A DNA stretch of 36,506 bases from Robiginitomaculum sp. (GCA_016763185.1 JAESUG010000024.1:1-36506); one strand, 5' to 3'. Counted from the stretch's first letter, positions 1 through 10,813 are shown. Notes: a model not told the origin generated them from the sequence alone. A program made the numbers and translations.

Positions 1-59
1 AGCAAGCAAGTTTTGATGATGTGAGAACATTTCGTTTCTCTCAAGTAAGAAGGTTTTAA
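1..59 (+). CDS. bamA: C-terminal tail of outer-membrane assembly protein BamA (partial, runs off left edge)
   Basis: Frame from nt 3 reads QASFDDVRTFRFSQVRRF* and stops at 57-59. It ends in a beta-signal-like ...FRFS...RF with terminal Phe, and sits immediately before ompH/lpxD as in usual bamA-ompH-lpxD order. Confidence 0.72.
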   Translation, partial: QASFDDVRTFRFSQVRRF

Positions 60-61
60 CT

Positions 62-649
62 ATGAAAATTTTTCACACTATTTTGCTGGCTTCGCTCATT
101 GTGATGGGCGCTAGTGCCTCAGTCCAAGCGGCCTCTAAAGTTGCAGTTATCAGTCAAGAAATTGCGATAGCAAAATCAAAAATTGGCACTAATATTGCGC
201 AGCAAGTAATTGCAATTGAAAAGCAAATTGACTCAGAGTTAGAACCAGAAATGCTGCCTTTGCGTAGCCAAGCACAACAATTGAGCGCGGAAGTATCCGC
301 ATTGTCGCCAGAAGTTTTACGCACACGCAACGATTTATTACGGCGCGAGCAAGATTTGCGGCAAAAAATCGGCGCGTTGATCAACTGGAAACAACGCCAA
401 TTGGAGGCCACTGGAGCACAGGCGGAAGGCCCGTTGCTTCAGGCATATGAGAGCGCAGTAAATGCCATCATCGCCGAAAAAGAAATTGATATTTTGCTAA
501 ATGGTTCCACGGTTTTGTATCGAAACGCAGCATCTGATATTACGGAAGCCGTTATGCAAAGAATGGACCTGGAGGCCACAACATCGGTCGTCACCCGCGT
601 TCGCGTACCGCGCCAAGCTCCTCCTCAACAACAAAGGCCCTCTCGCTAG
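62..649 (+). CDS. OmpH/Skp-family periplasmic chaperone
   Basis: 195 aa ORF with signal peptide (MKIFHTILLASLIVMGASASVQA), VAVISQEIAIAKSKIG start of mature domain and coiled-coil; located between bamA tail and lpxD. Confidence 0.85.
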   Translation: MKIFHTILLASLIVMGASASVQAASKVAVISQEIAIAKSKIGTNIAQQVIAIEKQIDSELEPEMLPLRSQAQQLSAEVSALSPEVLRTRNDLLRREQDLRQKIGALINWKQRQLEATGAQAEGPLLQAYESAVNAIIAEKEIDILLNGSTVLYRNAASDITEAVMQRMDLEATTSVVTRVRVPRQAPPQQQRPSR

Positions 650-665
650 TCCCATTGGTTCATGC

Positions 666-1682
666 ATGATTGATAATCGCTTTTATAGATTTGCGCCTCC
701 AGTTCATTTGGCTGATTTAGTCGAACAAACCGGGGCGGAACTAGTAAAGGGCGATTTGCGCGAACAGGTTCATACCGTGTCAGCGCTTTCAAATATCCAA
801 GCTGGCGTTTTTTCATTCGCGCGAAGTATGAAATCCTTACCTGCAATCCCACCAACCGGTGGCGTGGTGATTGCGGCTGCATCCGATGTAATAGATCAAA
901 TTCGTCAATGGCCAATTGCGGTTCTTCGTCATGCTCACCCTGACTTTGCCTTTTCAAGTGCCGCCCGTAAACTGATTGCCGAACGAGACTTTATGACCTC
1001 GATTGCCGATCATGCTGATTTCCACGAAACTGTACAATTGGGGGCCGGTGTTGTTATTGCTCCAGGTGTGGAAATTGGCAAAGGCACGCAAATTGGCCCC
1101 AATGCGACCATCGGCTGTGGCGTGCATATTGGCGAGAATTGTACGATTGGACCGAATGTCCATTTAGGTTTTTGCGATGTAGGCGATCATGTGAAAATAT
1201 CACCGGGGGTCGTGATCGGGGGCAATGGATTAGGCGTTGCCACGGGCGATAATGAGCTTGCGGATATTCCACATTTTGGCTCCGTTGAAATCGGAAATAA
1301 TGTCACAATCGGCTCAAATACTACGATCGATCGCGGCGTGTTCTCTGCCACCAAAATCGGCAACGGTACAAGAATTGATAACCTTGTTCAAATTGCTCAT
1401 AATGTAGTGATTGGCGAAAACTGTATATTCGCGGCGCACGTTGGAATTTCAGGTAGTGTCACGATCGGCAATCGAGTTTTGATGGGGGGTAAGGTGGGAA
1501 TTACTGACCACCGAACCATTGGCGATGACGCGGTTATCGTTGCTTGCTCGGCGACGATGCGAAATGTACCGGCCAATGAAACATGGAGCGGTACACCTGC
1601 CCAACCTTTGCGCCAACATATGAGAGAAGTTGCGTTTCTACGCAAGTTGCTGAAAGATCATCAGGAAAGTAAATCTACATGA
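666..1682 (+). CDS. lpxD: UDP-3-O-(3-hydroxymyristoyl)glucosamine N-acyltransferase
   Basis: Left-handed beta-helix hexapeptide repeats (VVIAPGVEIGKGTQIGPNATIG...). Start set to MIDNRFYRFAPP at 666; the ORF track start at 501 overlaps ompH. Confidence 0.93.
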   Translation: MIDNRFYRFAPPVHLADLVEQTGAELVKGDLREQVHTVSALSNIQAGVFSFARSMKSLPAIPPTGGVVIAAASDVIDQIRQWPIAVLRHAHPDFAFSSAARKLIAERDFMTSIADHADFHETVQLGAGVVIAPGVEIGKGTQIGPNATIGCGVHIGENCTIGPNVHLGFCDVGDHVKISPGVVIGGNGLGVATGDNELADIPHFGSVEIGNNVTIGSNTTIDRGVFSATKIGNGTRIDNLVQIAHNVVIGENCIFAAHVGISGSVTIGNRVLMGGKVGITDHRTIGDDAVIVACSATMRNVPANETWSGTPAQPLRQHMREVAFLRKLLKDHQESKST

Positions 1683-2137
1683 GCGCGAGTTCAACGACGA
1701 TCGACGGCGATGAAATTATTTCATGGCTGCCGCATCGACACCCGTTTTTGCTGATTGATCATGCAACTGGGTTCATTGCAGGTGAAAAAATTGTTGGACA
1801 TAAAGCACTACAACATAACGACCCTTGGTTCGAAGGGCATTTCCCCGGGAACCCGATCATGCCGGGGGTGTTGTTAATTGAATGCATGGCGCAAGTCGGA
1901 GCATTGCTTGCGGCAAAATCTTGGAACATTCAGCCTACCGATGCCACTATTTTTTTCTCATCCGTAGAAAAAGCAAAATTTCGCCAAGCTGTAAAACCAT
2001 TAGATACTTTGGAAATTCCGGTGCAGATCATCGGTCGAAAACGTGATTTTGTCCGGTTTGAAGGAAACGTGTTGGTCAGCCAGAAAACCGTGGCAAGTTG
2101 CACGTTCATGGCAGTTACCGTAGAGAATACGCAATGA
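1679..2137 (+). CDS. fabZ: 3-hydroxyacyl-ACP dehydratase FabZ
   Basis: LPHRHPFLLIDHATGF...GHFPGNPIMPGVLLIECMAQVGA; 4-nt overlaps with both neighbours. Confidence 0.95.
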   Translation: MSASSTTIDGDEIISWLPHRHPFLLIDHATGFIAGEKIVGHKALQHNDPWFEGHFPGNPIMPGVLLIECMAQVGALLAAKSWNIQPTDATIFFSSVEKAKFRQAVKPLDTLEIPVQIIGRKRDFVRFEGNVLVSQKTVASCTFMAVTVENTQ

Positions 2138-2928
2138 GCAAAGCCCAAATTCATGCCTCCGCACTGGTCTCCAACAAAGCTGAACTGGGGGCTGACGTAG
2201 AAATTGGGCCATTTAGTATTGTTGAAGCTGGCGCTGTCATTGGTGATGGTACAAAGTTACACGGGCATAGTTATATTTGTGGACCTACGGTATTGGGTAA
2301 AAATTGCGAAGTTTACCCCTACGCCGTACTCGGCCAACCGCCGCAAGACACCAAATATAAGGGCGAGGATACCAAGCTAATTATTGGCGATGAAACTATT
2401 ATTCGTGAACATGTGACCATGCATCCGGGCACGAAGGAAGGCCGAGGCGAAACCCGGGTCGGCCGAGGCGGCGTTTTTATGGTTGCCTCACATATAGCCC
2501 ATGATTGTCGGGTGGGGGATTACGTAGTTTTTGCCAATCATGCGGCATTAGCAGGACATGTCAGCATCGGTGATGGTTGCATTTTGGGTGGTCTTAGCGC
2601 GGTTCATCAGTTTTGCCGAGTTGGAAACTATGCTTTTGTTGGGAGCATGGCGATGGTCACCAAAGATGTCATTCCCTATGGTTCAGTGCTGGGCAATCAT
2701 GCTCATTTGGCTGGATTAAATATTGTTGGATTAAAGCGCCAAAACGTATCCAAGGCGACCATCCATGAATTGCGCTCGGCCTATAAGGCATTGTTCGTGG
2801 ATGACGATGTTTTTGAGAACCGCCTAAAGCATGTCGCCAACAGTTTTTCGTCCAGTCCTGAGGTAATGCAAATTGTTGATTTCATTCGTGATATCAACGT
2901 TCGCTCATTGTGTATGCCAAATGGCTGA
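2134..2928 (+). CDS. lpxA: acyl-ACP--UDP-N-acetylglucosamine O-acyltransferase
   Basis: Hexapeptide repeats, IREHVTMHPGT, LNIVGLKR; start MSKAQIHASALV at 2134 (ATGA overlap with fabZ). Confidence 0.94.
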   Translation: MSKAQIHASALVSNKAELGADVEIGPFSIVEAGAVIGDGTKLHGHSYICGPTVLGKNCEVYPYAVLGQPPQDTKYKGEDTKLIIGDETIIREHVTMHPGTKEGRGETRVGRGGVFMVASHIAHDCRVGDYVVFANHAALAGHVSIGDGCILGGLSAVHQFCRVGNYAFVGSMAMVTKDVIPYGSVLGNHAHLAGLNIVGLKRQNVSKATIHELRSAYKALFVDDDVFENRLKHVANSFSSSPEVMQIVDFIRDINVRSLCMPNG

Positions 2929-3781
2929 TCGCCAAATATCGAAACTAAATTGCGGCAAACTCGGCTTAATTGTCGGCGGCGGTGATTTGCCCCTACACGT
3001 GGCTCAAATTGCTGCGGCCGGGGATATTCCAATTCATGCGGTAAATTTGTTGGGGTTGGCGCACACTTCTTCGATTGTTTCCAATGGTGACTGGATAGCG
3101 CTTGGTTCAATCGGCGGCATTATAAAGTCAATGAAAAGCGCCAATGTACAACGCATATGTTTTGCGGGTCAGGTGAGTAGGCCTGATTTTTCGACACTAA
3201 AACTTGACCTGCGCGGGGTAAAGGAATTACCAGCTATTTTACATGCCGCCAGTAAGGGTGATGATGCATTATTGCGGGCGGTTATCGCGATATTTGAACG
3301 AGAAGGTTTTATGGTGGTTGGCGCTGATGAAATTGCAACGGATCTATTGGCCCCAATTGGCCCGCTGGGTGCTGTTTTAGTGGATGCGAAACACAGTCTT
3401 GATCTCGAAAAAGCAAGAGCGATAGCCGAAAACATTGGCACACTTGACATCGGCCAAGGTGCCGTGGTTTGCAATGGTTTGGTCTTAGCCGTCGAGGCCC
3501 AAGAAGGCACGGATGCCATGCTGCGGCGTTGTTTAAAACTACCGGCTCATTTACACGGAACTCGTTCAAAGCGCGCTGGTGTTTTTGCCAAAGTTCCAAA
3601 GCCAACCCAAGAAACCCGAATTGATCTTCCTACATTGGGATTACAAAGCGTGCAATTAGCCGATGAATTGGGTTTAGCCGGTATTGGCTATGCGGCTGGG
3701 GCTACTTTTTTATTAGAAAAAGACGCCATGCGCGAGGCAGCGGACAAAGCTGGCCTATTTTTATTTGGCCTAGAGCGGTAG
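2921..3781 (+). CDS. lpxI: UDP-2,3-diacylglucosamine pyrophosphatase LpxI (DUF1009)
   Basis: LGLIVGGGDLPLHVAQIAAAGDIPIHAVNLLG ... GLEAGATFLLE-like C-terminus; position between lpxA and lpxB. Confidence 0.9.
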   Translation: MADRQISKLNCGKLGLIVGGGDLPLHVAQIAAAGDIPIHAVNLLGLAHTSSIVSNGDWIALGSIGGIIKSMKSANVQRICFAGQVSRPDFSTLKLDLRGVKELPAILHAASKGDDALLRAVIAIFEREGFMVVGADEIATDLLAPIGPLGAVLVDAKHSLDLEKARAIAENIGTLDIGQGAVVCNGLVLAVEAQEGTDAMLRRCLKLPAHLHGTRSKRAGVFAKVPKPTQETRIDLPTLGLQSVQLADELGLAGIGYAAGATFLLEKDAMREAADKAGLFLFGLER

Positions 3782-3788
3782 TGCAACA

Positions 3789-4973
3789 ATGCCCATTACC
3801 AGCACTCACAAAATATTTGTCGTAGTCGGGGAACCTAGTGGCGATCAACTCGGCGCCCAACTGATTACCGCCCTTCGATCGGCACGAACTGAACATTTGA
3901 GTATCCATGGTGTTGGTGGCCCCAAAATGAAGGCTATTGGTGTTTCTTCTATCGTTGATATTACGCCGCTTGCTGTTATCGGTCCGATCGACGGGTTGCG
4001 GGTCTATCCAAAAGTTCGAAAAATTGTTGCGCAAACCGTACAGCAAATCAACGAGTTTCAACCGGATATCGTCGTGTTGATTGATGCCTGGGGGTTCACG
4101 TTGCGGGTGGCGCAGGCGGTCCGAAAAATCCTACCCGATTGCGTGTTGGTAAAATATGTCGGTCCTCAAGTTTTTGCGAGCCGACCAAAACGGGCGCGAA
4201 CTACCGCCCAAGTATATGACCACCTTCTGACCATTCATTCTTTTGATGCTCCTTTTTTTGAAGCGCAAGGGCTGCCAACCAGTTTTGTCGGCAATCCTAC
4301 TTTGTTTGAAAACAAAGTAGGCGATAGCGCTGGTTTTTGTAAAAAATACCAACTGCAAGACCAACCGGTGCTTTGTGTTTTATTTGGCTCGCGCAATAGC
4401 GAAATTCTTCATTTGATGGAACCGTTTTTAGCGGCGCTGGCACAGCTCAAAACCAAATTCCCTAAACTGATTATGATGGCGCCGCTATCAGATAATATCG
4501 CGACACGAGTTCGCTCGATGGCCGCAAGTGACAGCAGACTACAAGACATTATTTTGCTGCCTGAAGAGGAAAAAAACAACGTTTTTGCTGTATCCGATTG
4601 CGCGTTGGCTTGCTCTGGCACCGTTACATTACAATTGGCCAGAGCCGGAGTGCCGATGATTGTGGCATATCGTTTTGGTGCAATTTCAAATTGGTTGTTA
4701 CGTCATATTGTGTTTAAGGCAAAGTTCGCCAACCTGCTTAATCTATCGATGGATGAGGAAATTATACCTGAGTTATTATTGGAAAACTGTACGGCATCAT
4801 CGATATATGCCGCACTTGAGCTTATTTTATCCAACCCAGATATCCAGGCTATCCAGAAAAAGAAAATGGCAATCGCCATAAACCAAATGCGCGGCACAAC
4901 CAAAAACGCCAGTGGGGCCGCCGCGCAACAGGTGTTGCAATTACTCGATCAACGGCCAGCGATAGAGGTATAA
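3789..4973 (+). CDS. lpxB: lipid-A-disaccharide synthase
   Basis: [79 protein letters not shown]. Confidence 0.93.
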   Translation: MPITSTHKIFVVVGEPSGDQLGAQLITALRSARTEHLSIHGVGGPKMKAIGVSSIVDITPLAVIGPIDGLRVYPKVRKIVAQTVQQINEFQPDIVVLIDAWGFTLRVAQAVRKILPDCVLVKYVGPQVFASRPKRARTTAQVYDHLLTIHSFDAPFFEAQGLPTSFVGNPTLFENKVGDSAGFCKKYQLQDQPVLCVLFGSRNSEILHLMEPFLAALAQLKTKFPKLIMMAPLSDNIATRVRSMAASDSRLQDIILLPEEEKNNVFAVSDCALACSGTVTLQLARAGVPMIVAYRFGAISNWLLRHIVFKAKFANLLNLSMDEEIIPELLLENCTASSIYAALELILSNPDIQAIQKKKMAIAINQMRGTTKNASGAAAQQVLQLLDQRPAIEV

Positions 4974-6256
4974 TCGCGCAATTTCGCACCGGTGTATACT
5001 TGGCGCGGGCGCCCAATTTTTTGACTAGGATCACTTAGCATTTCTGACCATTGTGCGATCCAACCCACTGTTCTGGCCACAGCAAATAGGACGGTGAACA
5101 TGGTGGTTGGAAAACCCATCGCGTTTAAGGTAATACCAGAATAAAAGTCGATATTGGGATACAGTTTTCGTTCGACAAAATACTCATCGCTTAAGGCAAT
5201 TCGCTCTAACTCTAAGGCAATTTTAAGAATAGGGTCATTTTTCTTGCCGGTAACCTCAAGCACTTCATGGCAAGTTTCCTGCATGACCTTGGCTCTGGGG
5301 TCGTAGTTTTTATAAACACGGTGTCCGAAACCCATCAACCGGAACGGGTCGTTTTTGTCTTTGGCGCGGGCAATATACTCCGGAATTCGATCCACAGAGC
5401 CAATTTCATGTAACATATTTAGCGCAGCTTCATTGGCTCCGCCATGGGCCGGTCCCCAAAGGCAAGCCACACCGGCAGCAATGCATGCAAATGGATTTGC
5501 GCCCGAAGAACCTGCCAAGCGCACCGTTGAGGTCGAGGCATTTTGCTCATGATCGGCATGTAAAATAAAGATACGATCCATGGCACGAGCCAAAACATCG
5601 TCAACTTTGTAATCTTCACAGGGTACCGCAAAACACATGCGTAAGAAATTTTGCGCATATGACAATTCGTTGCGCGGTTCTATAAACGGTTGCCCAATGC
5701 AAAATTTGTAGGCACGGGCCGCAATTGTCGGCATTTTGGCAATCATCCGCAAGCTGGCAATCCGGCGTTGGACCGGGTCGTTAATGTCAGTCGAGTCGTG
5801 ATAAAATGCCGATAGTGCGCCAACTGCACCGCAAACAATTGCCATTGGATGGGCATCGCGGCGAAATCCATTAAAAAACGCATCAAATTGGGCATGCAAC
5901 ATGGTGTGATAGGTGACAGAATTGGTAAAATTACCCAATTGCTCAGATGATGGCAGTTCGCCATTTAGCAACAAATAGCTAACTTCAAGAAAGCTTGATT
6001 TTTCAGCCAATTGCTCAATCGGATACCCACGGTACAACAAAGTACCTTTGTCGCCATCAATATAGGTAATTTGCGACTCGCAACTCGCCGTTGAGGTGAA
6101 CCCTGGATCAAAGGTGAAAAGTCCGGTTTGTTGGTACAGTTTACGAATATCAATCGCATCGGGGCCTACGGATCCAGAGTAAACCGGTAAATCCATATCC
6201 GCGCCCGATGGCAATGAAAGTTTGGCAGTTCCAGCTTGTTTGATTTTGATTTCCAT
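4949..6256 (-). CDS. gltA: citrate synthase
   Basis: 435 aa; [81 protein letters not shown]. Confidence 0.96.
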   Translation of the reverse strand: MEIKIKQAGTAKLSLPSGADMDLPVYSGSVGPDAIDIRKLYQQTGLFTFDPGFTSTASCESQITYIDGDKGTLLYRGYPIEQLAEKSSFLEVSYLLLNGELPSSEQLGNFTNSVTYHTMLHAQFDAFFNGFRRDAHPMAIVCGAVGALSAFYHDSTDINDPVQRRIASLRMIAKMPTIAARAYKFCIGQPFIEPRNELSYAQNFLRMCFAVPCEDYKVDDVLARAMDRIFILHADHEQNASTSTVRLAGSSGANPFACIAAGVACLWGPAHGGANEAALNMLHEIGSVDRIPEYIARAKDKNDPFRLMGFGHRVYKNYDPRAKVMQETCHEVLEVTGKKNDPILKIALELERIALSDEYFVERKLYPNIDFYSGITLNAMGFPTTMFTVLFAVARTVGWIAQWSEMLSDPSQKIGRPRQVYTGAKLRDYTSIAGR

Positions 6257-6277
6257 CGGTCTCGCCTTCTTGTTTTT

Positions 6278-7708
6278 TTATGTTTTGATTCGTTCCCCCG
6301 ATGATACCTGACTAGTAAGCAGATCGTCTACACGCCCTAAGGTTTCTTCTCGCCCCAATAACATGCAAGCCACAGCCAAATCCGGGGCCGAAGCACCGCC
6401 GCTAATGGCAGCCCGTAAAATAGGGCCAAATTTTCCAAATCCAATATTATTGGTCACGGCAAATGCTTGGAGACTTGCATGAATTTGTTCAGTATTCCAA
6501 GTTTTGATACCTCGCAGGTCTATCACAAGAAGTTCCAAAAAACGCACGGTTTCTTCTCGCACTGATTTGCTTGCCTTTTGCGTTAGCTCGATAGGGCGTT
6601 TGGCTAGCAGAAATGCTATTTCGCCAATTAAATCCGATAGCAAATTAGCGCGGGCTGTGACGTGGGGAAGGGCGGTTTGAATTTTCGTTTTCTCGAAGTC
6701 ACTTAAACCAGTTCCGGTTTTTTCCTCCATGAATTGAAATAACAACTTAGCCAATTGGCTAGGGTCTGCTATTCGTAAATAATGGTTGTTAACATGGCCC
6801 ATTTTATCAAAATCAAGACGTGCGGGGCCTTTGTTGATTTTGGTAAGGCAAAACGCATTGATCGCTTGCTCCATGCTAAAAAATTCTTGATCACCATGGG
6901 ACCAACCGAGCCGAAGCAGATAATTCAACAGAGCCTGCGACAAGTACCCCATGTCACGATAGGCGTGAATACCAAGAGCGCCGTGCCGTTTCGATAATTT
7001 TTTACCATCGGGTCCGTGAATTAAAGGAATATGAGCATAAACCGGTAGCGCCCAACCCATGCCCGCGTAAATCAAAGTTTGACGAGCGGCATTGACCAAA
7101 TGATCATCACCTCGAATGACATGGGTGACACCAGCATCATGATCATCAACGACAACGGCTAGCATATAGGTGGGGGTTCGGTCCGCCCGTAACAAAACCA
7201 AATCGTCCATGACGCTATTTTCAAATGTAACATTCCCCTGCACCTGATCCGCAATAACAGTTTGCCCGGTCATCGGCGTTTTTAGGCGCACTACATAGGG
7301 TAGGTTTGTCGGACATTGGTTTGGTTTCGTATCGCGCCAGGGCGATTGAAAGTTACGTTTCTGCAGCCGGGCCTGTTGTTTTTCGTGTTCTAGTTGCTCA
7401 CGGGTTAGGTAACATGGGTAGGCTTGCCCGTTGCGCAATAATTCGTCAGCAATTTCCACATGCCGCGCGCTAGCGTTGCTTTGAAATATTGGCGGCTCAT
7501 CACCGGCTAACCCAAGCCAATCTAAGCCGGAAATAATCGCCTCAATCGCTTCGGGTGTAGAGCGAGCACTGTCGGTGTCTTCAATCCGCACAAGATATTT
7601 TCCGCCATGGTGACGGGCAAATAACCAATTGAACAATGCGGTTCTGGCCCCGCCAATATGTAAATATCCAGTAGGCGACGGCGCAAAGCGCGTTACGATT
7701 TTTGTCAT
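6278..7708 (-). CDS. gltX: glutamyl-tRNA synthetase
   Basis: RFAPSPTGYLHIGGARTALFNWLFAR (HIGH), KLSKRHGALG (KMSKS-like). Start chosen at MTKIVTRFAPSPTG (7708). Confidence 0.94.
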   Translation of the reverse strand: MTKIVTRFAPSPTGYLHIGGARTALFNWLFARHHGGKYLVRIEDTDSARSTPEAIEAIISGLDWLGLAGDEPPIFQSNASARHVEIADELLRNGQAYPCYLTREQLEHEKQQARLQKRNFQSPWRDTKPNQCPTNLPYVVRLKTPMTGQTVIADQVQGNVTFENSVMDDLVLLRADRTPTYMLAVVVDDHDAGVTHVIRGDDHLVNAARQTLIYAGMGWALPVYAHIPLIHGPDGKKLSKRHGALGIHAYRDMGYLSQALLNYLLRLGWSHGDQEFFSMEQAINAFCLTKINKGPARLDFDKMGHVNNHYLRIADPSQLAKLLFQFMEEKTGTGLSDFEKTKIQTALPHVTARANLLSDLIGEIAFLLAKRPIELTQKASKSVREETVRFLELLVIDLRGIKTWNTEQIHASLQAFAVTNNIGFGKFGPILRAAISGGASAPDLAVACMLLGREETLGRVDDLLTSQVSSGERIKT

Positions 7709-7784
7709 CTCATTTTCCCTTGCCAAGTGCCGCGCTTTGGGCGCTAAAGCGTGATAACATGGAGGCTAGTTTAGGCAAGGGGGT

Positions 7785-9920
7785 TTGATTCTGTCCATTT
7801 TACAACTACCCATTTTTGCCAACACTGATCAAGCGTCGCTGTTGCGTATGGTAACAGATCTCGTCCCGGCGCCCCAGCGTGGTAGCGTAACATTATGGGG
7901 GCCGTGGGTATTTTGCTTTGGCATTGCCTTTTGGTTTGCACCGGCAAGCGAGCCGGTAATTTGGCTAGCACCAGCGCTGTTTCTGGTGGCTTTGAGCTTG
8001 CTATTTGGGTTGATGCGACTGTGCTTCACTCAGGTGCGGTTGATATTTTTTGTGACCATGATTTGTGCGTTTTTGTTTGGGTTGGTGGTCGCTGAAATTC
8101 GTTCATTTGCCCAATCCACCCCAATTTTACCGGCCCAGTCCAACTCGTGGATGGTAACCGGAGAATTACACCGCATTGATCGTGAAACAAAGAGCCGCGC
8201 TCGCTACCTGATACGAGTGACGCAAATTGAAGGATTGACGCCGGAAGAATACCCAAAATTTGTTCGGGTTGGCGGCTGGCGCAGTCCGGCAGAAGTCGGG
8301 GCCTTGGTTCGGTTTCGCGCGACTTTACAACCGCCGCAGTCGGTAATGGTTCCGGGCGGGTTTTCATTTGCACGAAATGCTTGGTTTCAACAAATTGGTG
8401 GCACTGGTTTTACCTTGGGGCATTTGGAAATTATCAACCCGGCAGCTCATGTGTCGGTGCAATTACATATCAACAGATTTCGGTATGGTCTTGCCAAAAC
8501 CATCCGTGAACGAGTGCCCGGAAATTCGGGCGCGGTGGCTGCCGCCTTGGTTACTGGCGATCGAAGTGCGATTTCACCTAAGCAGGTGTCCGCTTATCGC
8601 GAGGCCGGGCTTGGGCATTTAATGGCAATATCCGGTTTGCACATGTCCTTGGTTGGCGGGTTGGCATTTTTGGTGGCAAGCATTATTTTTGCGATGATCC
8701 CAGCCATTGGTGCGCGGATGGATGCCCGAAAACCGGCGGCTATTTTCGGGCTTTGCGTTGCGGCGAGTTATTTATTGGTCTCTGGCGCCGCCGCGCCAAC
8801 CCAGCGTGCATTTATTATGTTATCGTTGATTTTCTTGGCTGTGTTATTGAACCGCAAAGCGCTGTCCATTCGTACCATTTCGGTTGCGGCGTTTGTGGTT
8901 GCGTTGATTTCCCCTGAATATGTAGCCAGTGCCGGGTTTCAAATGTCATTTGCGGCCAGCTTGGCCCTCATTGCCGTATATCAACGCGCCGGACGGTTTT
9001 TTGGCGAACAAAAGTCTATGCAAAAAATAGATGGCCCAATCGTTCGTTTTGTACGCGGGCTGAGTATATTTATAATTGGTATTTTGCTGACCAGTCTGGT
9101 CGCGGGCATTGCAACCGCGCCGTTTGCCAGTTGGCATTTTCACAAAATCGCCGTGTATTCATTACTAGGGAATTTGTTAGCAATGCCGGTGTTTACGATT
9201 TTGGTAATGCCGTTTTTATTGATCGGCATGTGTTTGCTGCCCCTTGGGTTGGATGGGCCGTTTATGTGGGTGGCCGGGTTTGGTTTGGATGTTATTGCCA
9301 GCATATCAACCATGACCGCCAGTTTGCCCGGCGCAATTTATGGGGTGCCATCCGCTTCACCCATCACATTATTACTAGAAGCTGTCGCCTTAATTTTACT
9401 CTGTATTGGTTTTTCGCGGTTTAAGTATATCGCGCTTTTATTGGTATTGGTTGCGTTTGCGTTTCGGTTACAAGTTTCAACGCCAGTGATTTGGAGTACT
9501 GATGATGGCGGGGCGTTTATTTTACCAAATGGGCCGTCTAATCAAATCATTACGTTTGGGAGCCCAAGTAAATTTGCCTTACGCCAGTTTACGCAAAGCG
9601 TTGGGCTTTCGAAACCGGACATTCAAAAAATTGAAACTCTGCCACAAGCAAAGTGCGATCAAAATGGTTGCGGTATACGAATTGCTGACAAACTAATTTC
9701 CATTCGTAATTTCACCGATGACATTGAAACCGACTGTCAGTTGGCAGATTTGGTGATTATCAGGTTTCCATTGCTCTCACGCCAACAGCCATCCTGTGCC
9801 GACACGGAACTTTTGATTTTATCTGAAAATAAAGATACGGTAGTTTATTTCAATAAAAACAAATGGATAACACAAAAACCTAATCACGACCGTTTATGGG
9901 ATCGTGCGGGTGCTTTGTAA
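7785..9920 (+). CDS. comEC: ComEC/Rec2-family DNA-uptake channel protein
   Basis: 711 aa polytopic protein; VTGDRSAISPKQVSAYREAGLGHLMAISGLHMSLVGG is the competence-domain signature; N-terminal DUF4131-like OB region. Confidence 0.88.
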   Translation: MILSILQLPIFANTDQASLLRMVTDLVPAPQRGSVTLWGPWVFCFGIAFWFAPASEPVIWLAPALFLVALSLLFGLMRLCFTQVRLIFFVTMICAFLFGLVVAEIRSFAQSTPILPAQSNSWMVTGELHRIDRETKSRARYLIRVTQIEGLTPEEYPKFVRVGGWRSPAEVGALVRFRATLQPPQSVMVPGGFSFARNAWFQQIGGTGFTLGHLEIINPAAHVSVQLHINRFRYGLAKTIRERVPGNSGAVAAALVTGDRSAISPKQVSAYREAGLGHLMAISGLHMSLVGGLAFLVASIIFAMIPAIGARMDARKPAAIFGLCVAASYLLVSGAAAPTQRAFIMLSLIFLAVLLNRKALSIRTISVAAFVVALISPEYVASAGFQMSFAASLALIAVYQRAGRFFGEQKSMQKIDGPIVRFVRGLSIFIIGILLTSLVAGIATAPFASWHFHKIAVYSLLGNLLAMPVFTILVMPFLLIGMCLLPLGLDGPFMWVAGFGLDVIASISTMTASLPGAIYGVPSASPITLLLEAVALILLCIGFSRFKYIALLLVLVAFAFRLQVSTPVIWSTDDGGAFILPNGPSNQIITFGSPSKFALRQFTQSVGLSKPDIQKIETLPQAKCDQNGCGIRIADKLISIRNFTDDIETDCQLADLVIIRFPLLSRQQPSCADTELLILSENKDTVVYFNKNKWITQKPNHDRLWDRAGAL

Positions 9921-10069
9921 ATCATGATGTGAAATGGCTGCTATGATCCGCCCCTTGGATCACCCGGACGAGCCGTGTGATGACAGGTTTGAGAAATACC
10001 TGACTTGGGTGCGTGTGATGACAGATTTCTTTATTATTACTTTGCACTGAAAGATATTCATCATTTTTT

Positions 10070-10762
10070 CTAGTGATAGGTACGCATCAATCCCACCAAT
10101 GTACCTTGTACTTTTATCCGGTCTGGCCCGAAAATTCGAGTTTCGTAATCGGGATTAGCGGCTTCTAGTGCAATGGTGTCACCCTTTTTACGGAACCGTT
10201 TTAGGGTTGCTTCTTGGTCATCGACCAAGGCCACCACGATATCACCATTTTGTGCGGTGTCGGTTCGTCGAATGACAACCGTATCACCATCATGAATGCC
10301 AACGTCGATCATCGAGTCACCTTGAATGATCAATGCATAGTGATCGCCACGGCCAATCATCTCGGCCGGTACTGTGAAGCGGTCGGTTTCATGTTGAATG
10401 GCTTCTATGGGAGTTCCCGCCGCAATTCGCCCCAATAACGGGATATCTACTACATTGGCCGGCGTATTCGCCGCAGGCGGCGCAATATTTGGATTACTGG
10501 AGACAATATTGGGCTTAAACCCACCAATGGTTTGCGCTGGTATACTGGCTTCGGGCAGTTTGATAACTTCTAGTGCCCGCGCTCGATGGGCCAATCGCCG
10601 AATAAAGCCACGTTCTTCCAATGCGGTGATTAACCGATGAATACCCGATTTGGAGGCCAGTCCCAGCGCGTCTTTCATTTCATCAAAAGACGGTGAAACC
10701 CCGGTATCAGTCAGGCGTTGATTGATAAAAACCAACAGTGCGTGTTGTTTGGCAGTAAGCAT
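10070..10762 (-). CDS. lexA: LexA SOS repressor
   Basis: N-terminal w[48 protein letters not shown]; Ala-Gly cleavage site in [33 protein letters not shown] catalytic Ser; ATLKRF catalytic Lys. Confidence 0.95.
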   Translation of the reverse strand: MLTAKQHALLVFINQRLTDTGVSPSFDEMKDALGLASKSGIHRLITALEERGFIRRLAHRARALEVIKLPEASIPAQTIGGFKPNIVSSNPNIAPPAANTPANVVDIPLLGRIAAGTPIEAIQHETDRFTVPAEMIGRGDHYALIIQGDSMIDVGIHDGDTVVIRRTDTAQNGDIVVALVDDQEATLKRFRKKGDTIALEAANPDYETRIFGPDRIKVQGTLVGLMRTYH

Positions 10763-10798
10763 GAAACCCTCAAGAACAAATAGCTAACAGATATCGAT

Positions 10799-10813
10799 GT
10801 TCTACATGTGTTC
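10799..10813 (-). promoter_or_regulatory. Alphaproteobacterial-type SOS (LexA) box upstream of lexA
   Basis: GTTC-TACATGT-GTTC, an exact match to the GTTC-N7-GTTC consensus (read on + strand), 37 nt upstream of the lexA ATG. Confidence 0.82.

Noticed and set aside
501-665. Upstream extension of the lpxD ORF
   Set aside because: It overlaps ompH out of frame; the conserved LpxD N-terminus starts at 666.
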